NCBI GenBank assembly: GCA_964618565.1
Contig: CAZUBA010000017.1
Span: forward strand, 1-37,801
Source of the DNA: STC-113 sp964618565
Lineage (GTDB): Bacteria; Patescibacteriota; Gracilibacteria; BD1-5; UBA2023
Length of the DNA stretch: 37,801 nucleotides
Direction of reading: 5' to 3'
Every line of letters starts with the position of its first letter. Position 1 is the first letter of the stretch. Positions 22,327 through 30,263 of the stretch are shown here, piece by piece. The translations under genes were made by a program, and so were the position numbers. The notes under the pieces were generated by a model, which had not been told where the DNA came from, made no database searches, and saw only the letters and a list, made by a program, of their open reading frames with translations.

Positions 22327-22613
22327 AATTCAATAGTTAATTGCTAATGCATGCTATAAAGTATTTATATAGATTTTTGTTTTGAGTGGATAGCTTTTAT
22401 TATAGTCATTTCCATAAAAAAGAAAACGTAATATAACTGAATAATTCATATTGAAAACTATTCAATTTTGATTCTTTGTTAGATTATGTAAATGAATGAT
22501 ATTCAGATAGATAATTGTCGAATCAGGAAAATAAGAAAAAACTGGTTAGAGAATATATCCAGAATCAGCACTTGAACAATAATTATATATTTAAAAATGT
22601 ACTTAAGTTAAAC
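22327..22613. other. intergenic, no supported gene
   Basis: AT-rich upstream region of the DsrE gene. A 38-codon plus-strand frame (ATG near 22494, one TGA) is open but too short to support. No clear repeat. Confidence 0.35.
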
Positions 22614-22868
22614 ACTAGCTTTCCTTATCCCATATCCTTTGGCAGGTAAAAATATTTAACGGTCTGTTGTCCTTGGTGGATCGAGTGGAGCTCCTCTACG
22701 AGCCGCACTCCAAGAGTACTTCCTGCGGGCGCCCTCGGCCAGAAGCCAAATCATTGGCTTCTTAAATTTGTTTCACAAATTTGCCTCACGTTCGAGCCCC
22801 ACTACTCAAGTTCCACATTGAAATACAAAATCACGCTCGTTTTCACAAGAGTGACATCTGAATTTCTT
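22614..22868. repeat. leader module plus GC-rich tRNA-end repeat variant
   Basis: A leader module (CTAGCTTTCCTTATCCCATA, then TATTTAACGGTCTGTTGTCC) runs directly into TGGTGGATCGAG at 22674. A GC-rich stretch follows, with two hairpins: GAAGCCAA/TTGGCTTC at 22742-22761 and AAATTTG/CAAATTT just after. It ends with an imperfect hairpin (about 22815-22868, containing CACGCTC and GAGTGAC). The unit at 29542 has the same architecture. Confidence 0.75.
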
Positions 22869-22928
22869 TGGTGGATCGACCTGGGATTACCCGTCCACTA
22901 TGTTCCCGAGCATAAACTTCTCGCCCCG
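22869..22928. repeat. tRNA-end repeat module, copy A
   Basis: TGGTGGATCGACCTGGGATT, then ACCCGTCCACTATGTTCCCG, then AGCATAAACTTCTCGCCCCG. The first 13 bp match the 3' end of the tRNA-Lys gene; the rest matches the other modules but not the tRNA. Confidence 0.88.
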
Positions 22929-22939
22929 ATTACTATTTT

Positions 22940-22993
22940 TTGAATCAAAACAAAAAGGCACTCTATTCTGAGTGACTTCTTGTTTTGATTCAA
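22940..22993. repeat. long imperfect hairpin of copy A
   Basis: 54 bp: TTGAATCAAAACAA pairs with TTGTTTTGATTCAA, with GCACTC/GAGTG above it and a TATTCT loop. Near-identical hairpins lie at 20577-20631 and 29859-29912. Confidence 0.8.
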
Positions 22994-23134
22994 GTGGTAG
23001 AATATAATAAATCGTTAAATATTTTCACCACAGAGGTATTACTTAGTTTGTCCCTTAGGACAGACCTAAAGTCCCTTTTAATATTCAATCTTGAATTCCA
23101 TTATTTAAATGTTCCATTCAATTTCAGTTATTTT
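22984..23134. repeat. 151-bp direct repeat, copy 2
   Basis: Identical by eye to 20622-20772. Sequence diverges immediately after CAGTTATTTT: copy 1 runs into a gene, copy 2 does not. 23135-23245 is AT-rich leader of the DUF2975 gene, with a TTGACA at 23192. Confidence 0.85.
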
Positions 23135-23245
23135 CTACTAAATCTATCATTTAGCTTATCATATTTATGAAATTTTTTTAAAAAATACATATTGACAATA
23201 ATAAGGCGCTAATTAAGATGATAATATAAATTTTGATAACCATCT

Positions 23246-23722
23246 ATGAAAAAAGGCTCAACTATATTTCTTCAGGCAGTTATTGTACTCATTGGCATCG
23301 GTGCTCTTGCCCTTATGCTTTGGGAACCCCATATTGAGGGCAGGAATGTGCATGCTACGCTCTTTGAGATTTACTTCAAAGATCCCTTTTTGGCGTATGC
23401 GTATTTATCGTCTGTCGCATTTTTTGTGGTGTTATATCAGGCTTTCAAACTGCTCAGATATGCTAGGCAAAATAAAGTATTCTCATCAAATTCCGTATTA
23501 GCTTTACGAATTATAAAATACTGCTCGATAGCCCTTGTCGCTTTTATTGTTGCGGGAGTGGCCTATCTATTTATAGTTCAGCGCGGTAAGGATGATATTG
23601 CAGGAGGTGTTGCTATGGGTCTTTTAATGATTTTTGTTTCTGTTGTAATCGCCACTTCTGCGGCGGTGTTTGAAAAAAAATTGCAAAACGCTTTGAATAT
23701 ACATCCGAAAACTAATTATTAG
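23246..23722 (+). CDS. DUF2975-family membrane protein
   Basis: 158 residues with four hydrophobic segments (about 7-25, 47-67, 88-112, 122-142). GSTIFLQAVIVLIGIGALAL and the FEIYFKDPFLAYAYLSSVAF stretch are typical of DUF2975 proteins, which are common in standard-code CPR bacteria and Gram-positives; function unknown. All nine glycines are GGN, stop TAG, and it is more GC-rich than neighbours, so likely acquired from a standard-code donor. It is the only gene between repeat copies A and B. Confidence 0.88.
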   Translation: MKKGSTIFLQAVIVLIGIGALALMLWEPHIEGRNVHATLFEIYFKDPFLAYAYLSSVAFFVVLYQAFKLLRYARQNKVFSSNSVLALRIIKYCSIALVAFIVAGVAYLFIVQRGKDDIAGGVAMGLLMIFVSVVIATSAAVFEKKLQNALNIHPKTNY

Positions 23723-23808
23723 GGTAACGGCCAATATGGTAACATCGACGTCATATTGAGAGCGGAAAATATAGTGTATAACTTATAAATCGTTTAATTT
23801 GTCAAATT

Positions 23809-23877
23809 TGGTGGATCGACCTGGGATTACCCGTCCACTACGTTTCCCGGGCATAAACTTCTCGCCCCGGTCCATCC
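23809..23877. repeat. tRNA-end repeat module, copy B
   Basis: TGGTGGATCGACCTGGGATT start, ending CTCGCCCCGGTCCATCC. The ends (GGATCGACCTGGG and CCCCGGTCCATCC) can pair as a 13-bp stem with two mismatches, so the module is itself a hairpin. Confidence 0.87.
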
Positions 23878-23931
23878 TGTGAAATTAAAACCACCCCAGC
23901 TCGCGCAAGGGTGACCTTTGATTTTTCATGG
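23872..23931. repeat. imperfect hairpin of copy B
   Basis: CCATCCTGTGAAATTAAAAC pairs imperfectly with TTTGATTTTTCATGG around a CACCCC...AGGGTGAC core. It overlaps the right arm of the preceding module by 6 bp. Confidence 0.65.
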
Positions 23932-24014
23932 TAAAGCAACCCACAGCTGTAAGTAAAAATATTTTAATAAATTTTTGCTTTAAAAGAGGGAAGCTTGGGA
24001 AGGCTAAGAAGAAA

Positions 24015-24494
24015 TTATAAATCTAAATGCTTAGCAACTGATAAAAGTTTATTTTTCACTTTGATATATTTTGAAACATTTTCACTCATATATTCACTTT
24101 TAATATATTCTCATAAATCCGTATAAATTATATTTAATATAAAGCTATCATCAAATAGCCAGAAATCAGTATTTACATCAAGCTTTAGTCATTCAAAGTC
24201 ATTTCTTGAAATTAAAAATATTTCTTCTCATTTTTGTTGATTATATTTGTAAACTTCTAATTCATATTTAAGATAATTACTTATAGGAAAATCAACTACA
24301 TGAACTCTTAGAATATTTGCTCATCTATTTTTAGAATTATCTATAATATCTAGCCACTCTTTATGTAAATCAATATCTATATTACCAGTATTAATATACT
24401 TTTGAATCATTGATTTTTCTTCTTCAACAATATATTCTTGTAATAATTCAAGTCGGAAAGCATAATTCTTAAATTCTCCAAAAGGATTTTTCAT
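24015..24494 (-). CDS. DUF6879-like protein
   Basis: 159 residues. FKNYAFRLELLQEYIVEEE, NILRVHVVDFPISNYLKYEL, EVYKYNQQKGEEIFLISR, and DFWLFDDSFILNIIYTDLG follow the conserved order of the DUF6879 family, known mostly from Actinobacteria beside helix-turn-helix regulators. Function unknown. TGA glycines are used (NRGANIL, QKGEE, LGEY), so the gene is adapted to this code. It is the only gene between copies B and C, on the minus strand. Confidence 0.75.
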
Positions 24495-24613
24495 AATTTG
24501 TTTTTAAATATTTCTTAAAAGTTTATAAATAAATTAATTGAAATCAATTATTTATAACTAAAAACTTCATTATTCAGATGAAGTTTTTAGTTTGTAATTT
24601 ACAAATTATACTT

Positions 24614-24674
24614 TGGTGGATCGACCTGGGATTACCCGTCCACTATGTTCCCGGGCATAAACTTCTCGCCCCGG
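24614..24674. repeat. tRNA-end repeat module, copy C
   Basis: TGGTGGATCGACCTGGGATT start and ACTTCTCGCCCCGG end, nearly identical to copies A and B. Confidence 0.87.
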
Positions 24675-24685
24675 TAAATTCTACT

Positions 24686-24733
24686 AAGTCACTAAAAAGA
24701 CTCCTATTTTCATAGGAGTCTTTTTAGTGACTT
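24686..24733. repeat. perfect 22-bp hairpin of copy C
   Basis: AAGTCACTAAAAAGACTCCT plus AT, loop TTTC, then the exact complement. It has the same position relative to its module as the hairpins of other copies but unrelated sequence. It could also act as a terminator. Confidence 0.85.
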
Positions 24734-24914
24734 ATGGTGGAGCATAATAGACCGTTAAATTTATTTACCTACTGATATTTAAAAGATTTTGGCTAGGTTA
24801 AAGGATATAATAACTTTTTTGTCTTCTCAAATTTAATTACTATACTTGTTATTTAATAAATCTTTAATATCTCCTATTATTCAGTTTTAAATCAGTTAAC
24901 GTATTGTGAGGTTT

Positions 24915-24943
24915 TTGACAGAAAAAAGAATCTATGATATATT
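24915..24943 (+). promoter_or_regulatory. promoter of the 355-aa cassette gene
   Basis: TTGACA (24915-24920), a 17-bp spacer, TATATT (24938-24943): near consensus. The ATG at 24974 gives a short leader. The cassette thus brings its own promoter. Confidence 0.65.
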
Positions 24944-24973
24944 TAAATAAGTTCAATTTATTAAAACAAAAGT

Positions 24974-26041
24974 ATGCCTATTTGACCTTGATGAGAAATA
25001 CATTCTTCAGAAGAATACCATGATAATACTAATGAAACAAAAAATGATAAATATTTGAAAGATGAATATTTAACCAAATTTTCATTAAATAAAGAACTTG
25101 AAACTCTTTTGAGACAGTGAAAGATAACTGAATGATCGTATCATTATATGAAAATGAAAATAGATGAGTGAGGTGAATCTAATTATAGAGAATTACACGG
25201 GTTTATTAAAAGAAATTCTGTAGATAAGAAAAATAAACCAAAACAATATAAAAATTCTATTACTTTGGCAAAAAAAGAAGCTAAAGATAAATCAGAAAAA
25301 TGATATTGAATTGAGCTTGAAGAAGTTCAAAATATGAAAACGTTTTCTGATATTCAAAAAATTGCAGATAAGTTATATATTAATTCAAAAAAACTAAACT
25401 TCTGATGATGAAAATGGAAGCAAAGCATGTTAGAATTGTATTATGATGCTTTTCAGGATTGAATTTCTAAAATTTGTGAAGAATATATAAAAAATCATAA
25501 ATGAAATTGGTATTTTATAAGTAGACCTGAGTGATTAATGTTTCATGATACTATAACAAAAAAAGAAATACTTATTATTCCTAAAGATAAATTGCATTTT
25601 AATCCGATTGATTTGATTATCAGCTGAAAAGAATCTTGCATGAGAACTTGGTGAATGCTTGGAAATGATTCAAAAAGAGCAAGTCGTGATGTTCTTGAAA
25701 TAGCAATTGGTACGGATAAAGAAAATTTGAGACGAATAAAAATTATCGACGAAGAATTATCTAAAAATCCTAGTGCAAAAAGGAAAGAATATCTTCTTTT
25801 ACAAAAAAAAGACGCATTAATGCACAAAGCTAAAATAAATTTTTTGGAATCCTGAAAAAAAGATGTGCCAAGATTGGTTTCGGATTTCAAAGAAATATTA
25901 GAGTTAATTAGAATTAATAAAATGCCCAAATTTCATTTTTATGAACTTGATAATGAATTTCAAAATCATCAAATTCCTCAATTAAATATACTTTTTTCTG
26001 ATGCTCCAAAAAATCCTCAAAAAAATATACTAAAAAAATAA
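24974..26041 (+). CDS. uncharacterised 355-aa cassette protein
   Basis: 355 residues beginning MPIGPGGEIHSSEEYHD; Lys/Glu-rich and largely helical, with a TRP/Trp-Gly patch (FGGGKWKQSM) near residue 140 and a beta-like stretch GNWYFISRPEGLMFHDTIT. Charged helix around 245-290. Many TGA glycines. No known family, membrane segment or signal peptide. Bounded by repeat copies C and D and followed by its own terminator. Confidence 0.75.
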
Positions 26042-26060
26042 TTCAGTTTCATAAATTTTA

Positions 26061-26092
26061 AAAAACTGCTAAATTTGTACTTAGCAGTTTTT
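26061..26092 (+). terminator. terminator of the 355-aa gene
   Basis: AAAAACTGCTAA and exact complement around an 8-nt loop, ending in TTTTT, 20 bp past the stop codon. Confidence 0.8.
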
Positions 26093-26102
26093 ACTTTAAA
26101 TC

Positions 26103-26224
26103 TGAGCTTTCCTTATCTCAAATTCCATATAAATATAATCGTTCAATTTATCAAATTTGCTGATCGACCGGGGATTACCCGTCCACTACGTTCCCGGGCA
26201 TAAACTTCTCGCCCCGGTCCATCC
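26103..26224. repeat. leader module and tRNA-end repeat module, copy D
   Basis: A leader module (TGAGCTTTCCTTATCTCAAA) precedes TGCTGATCGACCGGGGATTA at 26158, a copy with two changes in the tRNA-end part. The module closes with CCCCGGTCCATCC, pairing with GATCGACCGGGG. An imperfect hairpin with CACCCC...AGGGTGA follows to about 26270, as in copy B. Confidence 0.82.
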
Positions 26225-26337
26225 TGTGAAAACTAAAACCACCCCAGCTTTCGCAAGGGTGATTTTTAATTTATAACGTATTAGAACTGAGATTGAGAAT
26301 TATGACGGGTATATTAATTTAGCTAAAATATCTTAAA

Positions 26338-27081
26338 TTAACTATTGGTTAAAATTTTTCATTCTTCTTTTAGTATTGATGAAGCCTCAAATAATGCAGT
26401 TGCTAATTGAGTTCTCTTTCTGGTTTCGCTAACTACTCAATCTTTTCATAGACTAGGTCTATTATTGTCTTTCTCTCAATCATTCCATATCTTTTGTGAT
26501 AGGGCCAATAGGAAATTTCAAAGTCAGATTTTATCCATATTTCATATCCTTTCGGCAACAGCAGTTATTCATCATGAAAATCAAACTTCAATTTCAGCAT
26601 TTTCATGTTTTTTTGGAGGATTTGTTTTATCGATATATGGTTCAGAAATTTTCCATGCAGTTCTGATTTTTTCAGAGGCTTTTTTAAGTTTCTCAATTCA
26701 TGTTACATTACATAACTCTTCAAGAAAATCAGCTAAGGTGTTATAGTATAGATCTCATAGATTCTCAACAAGTCTACCATCAAGAAATTTCTTAGCATCA
26801 TTATCTAATATGAAAATGTCATCAACAGTTCAAGAAAATCCCAAATTTCCCAAAGCTAACATGATTCATGGTATGAATCTATCAAAATTTGGTTCTAAAG
26901 GACTTATTTTACTTCTATATTCTGAAAGGTTTATTGGAAAGTCATCTGTTTCCGAACGCCACCAATTAGCACAAAACATCCTATTCCAATAATCTTGTTT
27001 ATATTGTTCAGATGAGCCATTACGATATAATGCCTCTTGTTCTTGAAGATTTCATGTGTGATTATCTAACGCTTCGCTCAT
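26338..27081 (-). CDS. uncharacterised 247-aa cassette protein
   Basis: 247 residues: MSEALDNHTGNLQEQEAL start, an aromatic patch (MFCANWWRSE), then a mostly helical acidic protein ending in a helix (RTQLATALFEASSILKEEG). Many TGA glycines. No signal peptide or family recognised. It is divergent from the kinase-like gene over a 352-bp region and is in the same repeat-bounded block. Confidence 0.75.
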
Positions 27082-27433
27082 ATTAATTAAATCATTATGT
27101 ATTATTATTATACAATTTATTTATAAATTAACACATAAATTTTAAATATGATTGACTAAATGTAGCCAATCATATTTTTAGTTGAACTTTAATTTGTAAA
27201 CGATTTTTCGTATTTTATTCGACCGCATTTAAAATACGTGAAAATTATTATCTGAAACAGTACAATTTCAAATCGTTTTTTTGTATAGAAAATTGATTGG
27301 TCATTTCAGAGTTATTTCTTTAATATCTGTCATTTTATAAATCTAAAATTTAGTAAGATTTACAAATTAAATTTTAAATATGCCTGATTTGTCATATTAA
27401 AAAAAATGTGTTACAATTGTTGAAATTTAATTA
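27082..27433. other. divergent control region with nested inverted repeats
   Basis: No gene. It holds an 11-bp inverted repeat (AAATATGATTG at 27144, complement ending 27177) and a nested pair: AAACGATTT (27198) with AAATCGTTT (27270), enclosing CGTATTTTA (27209) with TAAAATACG (27230). The latter could form a stem-loop of about 80 nt ending in a T run. Confidence 0.5.
27389..27417 (+). promoter_or_regulatory. promoter of the kinase-like gene
   Basis: TTGTCA (27389-27394), 17 bp, TACAAT (27412-27417). The ATG at 27434 is only 16 bp past the -10, so the mRNA would be almost leaderless. Confidence 0.6.
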
Positions 27434-28915
27434 ATGTCAATGGGATACAACGAACACTGGTACAATGATATAGCTAAAGTTGACGTCATCGAAAAATCCT
27501 GAAAAGATATAAAATGACTGCAAGAAAAAAGTATTCGTGATAAAACGATACGATATTTGAATCAGGAGCATATAAGAAAGCTACCCCCTAATGAATTCAA
27601 TACCTTAGTTGTAAGCTTGAAATCATATTTATCGCATATTGATTATGAAACAAAAATTATTGATACTAAATTTGAAGAACTAAGGCAAAAGGTTTTAGAA
27701 GAATCAAAGAATAAAACTGCTAGTTTAAGAGAGATATATGAAGCTAGACAAATAAGTACTGCATTTGAAACAAGGAATCCTTGAGATGTATCAAGATATA
27801 TAGATTCTAGGCTTGATAATTGAATGGAAAATTTTGAAAGGATGATATGATGACCTAATAATTTTGCAAAGCTTTTAGCGCTCACTTCATTTTGAACCGC
27901 AAAACAATTATGAAAGTGAATGAGTTGGTTACTTAGATTATGAGAAGAAATAAGTTCTGCTTCGGAAGAATATTCAAATTGAAATTTATCTGCAGGAGAA
28001 AAAATTATTTTAATACTTAAGACGATCTGAATAGAATGACTGCGTGCATTTTGAATGATACCAGCCTGAGTAGTCTCCAAATGACTATCTACAAGTTCAG
28101 TATTGCCGAAATTATGAAGAGCATTGGAGTGACTTGAGATAGGAAGATGATGAAAAATAATATTTAAAACAATTATGAATGAAAGATGATCTGTGGTATT
28201 AAGAAACTGAAAGGAAGCATTGAAAGAAAGTAAGGAAATATATTCAAAATACCCATTCCTAAAAGAGTATAAAGATTTCTTATGAGAATTAAGAGGTAAA
28301 GATATATTTTGAGAATGACAAAATGCAATTATTGAAAGACATCCATACAGAGAAGACCTTGTAGTTAAAATTGCAAAACCATGAAAAGTCGATAGTTTAG
28401 AACTGGAATATAAGAGCCATGAACAATTTTATATTACTTTGAGAAAATGAGCAAAGGAATTTAAAGGTCAAATAAGTGAGGAAATTAAAATTCCTTATGT
28501 GCGTAAATGATTGCAAGAGAAACAATGAATATTTGAAATGGAAAAAATTCAATGACAAAATCTAGCTACAAAATTTTATAGGGAACATTATTCAAAAGAG
28601 TTATCTAAATATCCAAAAAAATATCTAGATAAATTGACTGATTGACAATTTGAAGTGTTAATTGACAAGGAAAAATTAAGGAAGGTGCCCATAATGTTGC
28701 TTGATTGAGATTTTTCTGGTAAAATGATCAGTAAGGAGATGAAATATTTTTTTGACAGCAAAACACATTGAACCGAATTATGAAATGTTCTTGACTTCTT
28801 GGAATGGAAATGACTTAAACATACTGATCTGCACCCTTGAAATGTAATGGTTGATAATAATTGAAATACCTTTATAATAGATTTCTGAAAAGTATTAATA
28901 AAAAGTAAAAGATAA
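27434..28915 (+). CDS. protein kinase-like protein with long N-terminal region
   Basis: 493 residues. The C-terminal domain (about 285-493) has kinase-fold landmarks: glycine loop GEGQNAIIERH near 292, the lysine of LVVKIAKPG near 311, a Glu helix (LELEYKSHEQF), the catalytic loop KHTDLHPGNVM with Asp465 and the metal Asn, and IIDFGK with Asp483. The HxDLHPGN form resembles ABC1/RIO/aminoglycoside-type atypical kinases. Residues 1-130 are helical and charged; 135-260 are Gly/Ala/Ile-rich and could associate with membrane. Glycines of the loop and DFG are TGA. The next gene starts 3 bp later. Target unknown. Confidence 0.82.
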
Positions 28916-28918
28916 TTT

Positions 28919-29416
28919 ATGAGTGATTTGAATTCAGGACATAATAATTGAAAGACTTCAGTAATAGATAAATCATTTCATATTGATGATGCGACTATTT
29001 CAGAAAGCTTTTGATATGATATTGAGTGTTTTCTAGAATGAGATAGCTTATTTATTTCTCATGAATTTGATCTAGAAAGAAAAATTCATGATTGTTGATG
29101 AAACTATTATCTTGTAGAGTATAAAGACAAAGCTTTGAGAGATAATGAAAAAAATCTAATCCAAAAGAATTATAAATTTAAAGACAAGCATCTATCAGAA
29201 TCATTACCCTGATGACTGCAACTTTGAGAAGTTTCTTGAAGTTTTGAAAGTAACTGAAGATTTTTTATTATATTAGATGCACATAACCCCCTTATTAACT
29301 GAATAGATACAATAACTTTTAGATGAATCATAGTCAATGCATCAAAATATTTTGAATCAACTAAATCAGGTGAAACTGTAAATAAAACTAATGAAAGATA
29401 CAAAGATATAATGTAA
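28919..29416 (+). CDS. uncharacterised protein in operon with the kinase-like gene
   Basis: 165 residues, starting 3 bp after the kinase stop, so certainly co-transcribed. Predicted mixed alpha/beta; features YDIECFLEGDSLFISHEF and RFFIILDAHNPLINGIDTI. Rich in TGA glycine. No family recognised. Being coupled to the kinase, it may be its substrate or inhibitor (inference). Terminator follows. Confidence 0.75.
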
Positions 29417-29434
29417 TAGTTGAATTAACAACAA

Positions 29435-29466
29435 AAAAGAATCTAGGGTAAAACCTAGATTCTTTT
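29435..29466 (+). terminator. terminator of the kinase operon
   Basis: AAAAGAATCTAGG and exact complement around a 6-nt loop, ending TTTT. Confidence 0.8.
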
Positions 29467-29541
29467 GAATTCATACTCGAGATAGACATATCTATCACGT
29501 TTTTTCTGATCTTGTACAGAAATTTGATTGGTTCTTTCTAA

Positions 29542-29720
29542 TGGTGGATCGACCGGGGCTCGTTCTTCCTCAGTCGCTATCACTCCTTACCAGAGATGCT
29601 GCGAAGCAAATACTCTTGGGGTGCGAGGCCGGGGTCAGGAGACAAATCGTTGTCTCCTTAAATTTGTTTCACAAATTTCCCCTCTCCCGCCGCGGCGGGA
29701 CTCGTCCCACAAAAGATACT
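29542..29720. repeat. GC-rich tRNA-end repeat variant, second copy
   Basis: Starts TGGTGGATCGACCGGGGCTC, which matches the tRNA-Lys 3' end for 20 bp (longer than other copies), then diverges. Hairpins GGAGACAA/TTGTCTCC (29638-29657), AAATTTG/CAAATTT and CCCGCC/GGCGGG follow. It has the architecture of the 22674 unit. Confidence 0.75.
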
Positions 29721-29787
29721 AAAAAAAGATCCCCATCCAGAAATCTCAATTCATTTTCACCTCAGTTCTTAGTTCTCAATTCTAATT

Positions 29788-29847
29788 TGATTGATCGACC
29801 GGGGATTACCCGTCCACTACGTTCCCGGGCATAAACTTCTCGCCCCG
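29788..29847. repeat. tRNA-end repeat module, copy E
   Basis: TGATTGATCGACCGGGGATT start, otherwise the standard module, ending ACTTCTCGCCCCG. It is the module closest to the tRNA. Confidence 0.85.
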
Positions 29848-29858
29848 ACTACTATTTT

Positions 29859-29912
29859 TTGAATCAAACCAAAAAGGCACTCTTCTCAGAGTGACTTCTT
29901 GTTTTGATTCAA
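29859..29912. repeat. long imperfect hairpin abutting the tRNA 3' end
   Basis: TTGAATCAAACCAA pairs with TTGTTTTGATTCAA, with GCACTC/GAGTG above. It ends 2 bp from the CCA end of the tRNA-Lys gene, so it may also act as its terminator. Confidence 0.8.
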
Positions 29913-29914
29913 AA

Positions 29915-29990
29915 TGGTGGATCGACCGGGGCTCGAACCCGGGACCTTGGCCTTAAGAGGGCCCTGCTCTACCAACTGAGCTATCAATCC
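29915..29990 (-). tRNA. tRNA-Lys (CTT anticodon)
   Basis: 76 nt including an encoded CCA. The cloverleaf reads: acceptor GGATTGA/TCGATCC, D arm GCTC-AGTTGGTA-GAGC, anticodon stem GGGCC/GGCCA (outer pair G-A mismatched), loop CTCTTAA giving anticodon CTT, variable AGGTC, T arm CCGGG-TTCGAGC-CCCGG. It decodes AAG. Its 3' end faces the repeat array and is the sequence copied in every module. Confidence 0.95.
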
Positions 29991-29993
29991 AAA

Positions 29994-30152
29994 TTAGTGA
30001 TTGCCTTTAATCAAGTCCTTTACTTTTTCAGGAAATTCTGCAAGTGCAGGTTTTCACTGAAGTTTAAGCCTTTCTCAGAGAGTCAAACATTCCAAAGGAC
30101 ATTGTTGTCTTTTACATGGTATGCAAGCTTCTGGTTCTTGTTTTAATGGCAT
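29994..30152 (-). CDS. Cys-rich 52-aa mini-protein
   Basis: 52 residues with four cysteines in ACIPCKRQQCPLECLTLG (C-x2-C-x4-C-x3-C), a likely metal site, then a short helix FPEKVKDLIKGNH. Two glycines are TGA. It is transcribed towards the tRNA and ends 3 bp from its 5' end, so they may share a transcript. Family unknown. Confidence 0.6.
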
Positions 30153-30263
30153 ATCAATTAATCTTAGTAACTAATCGTGAACATATAATATTAAAAAAAA
30201 ATAAAAATCAATTTAATATTCAAGTTTTTTTCATATAATCGATTTTAGCTTTAATTTTTTCCA

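Larger units (their letters stand above)
20490..29990. mobile_element. tRNA-Lys-anchored array of repeat-bounded gene cassettes (inferred)
   Basis: Repeats with the plus-strand sequence TGGTGGATCGACC or variants occur at 22674, 22869, 23809, 24614, 26158, 29542 and 29788. This is the 3' end, CCA included, of the tRNA-Lys gene at 29915-29990, always in the tRNA's orientation. Five copies continue into a conserved segment (ATTACCCGTCCACTA, then GCATAAACTTCTCGCCCC), followed by a long hairpin that differs between copies. A further degenerate unit lies near 20520. Between copies lie single genes or small blocks on either strand. This is what repeated insertion at a tRNA 3' end leaves. No integrase or transposase is visible, so elements would be non-autonomous. 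An alternative is a dispersed structured repeat family with no mobility. Confidence 0.5.

Noticed and set aside
22494..22610. 38-codon plus-strand frame before the repeat block
   Set aside because: Too short, no Shine-Dalgarno or promoter, no recognisable motif.
20623..23170. Two plus-strand frames with identical N-termini (MIQVVEYNKSLN)
   Set aside because: They are translations of the 151-bp direct repeat; the frame has no conserved protein features and the opposite strand carries the stop of a real gene in copy 1.
20490..29990. CRISPR array as an explanation for the repeats
   Set aside because: Repeats are too long and irregularly spaced, spacers hold genes, and no Cas gene is present.
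29904..30146. Plus-strand open frame starting MIQNGGSTGARTRDLGLKRA
   Set aside because: It is the antisense of the tRNA-Lys gene and of the small Cys-rich gene, a common false gene at tRNA loci.
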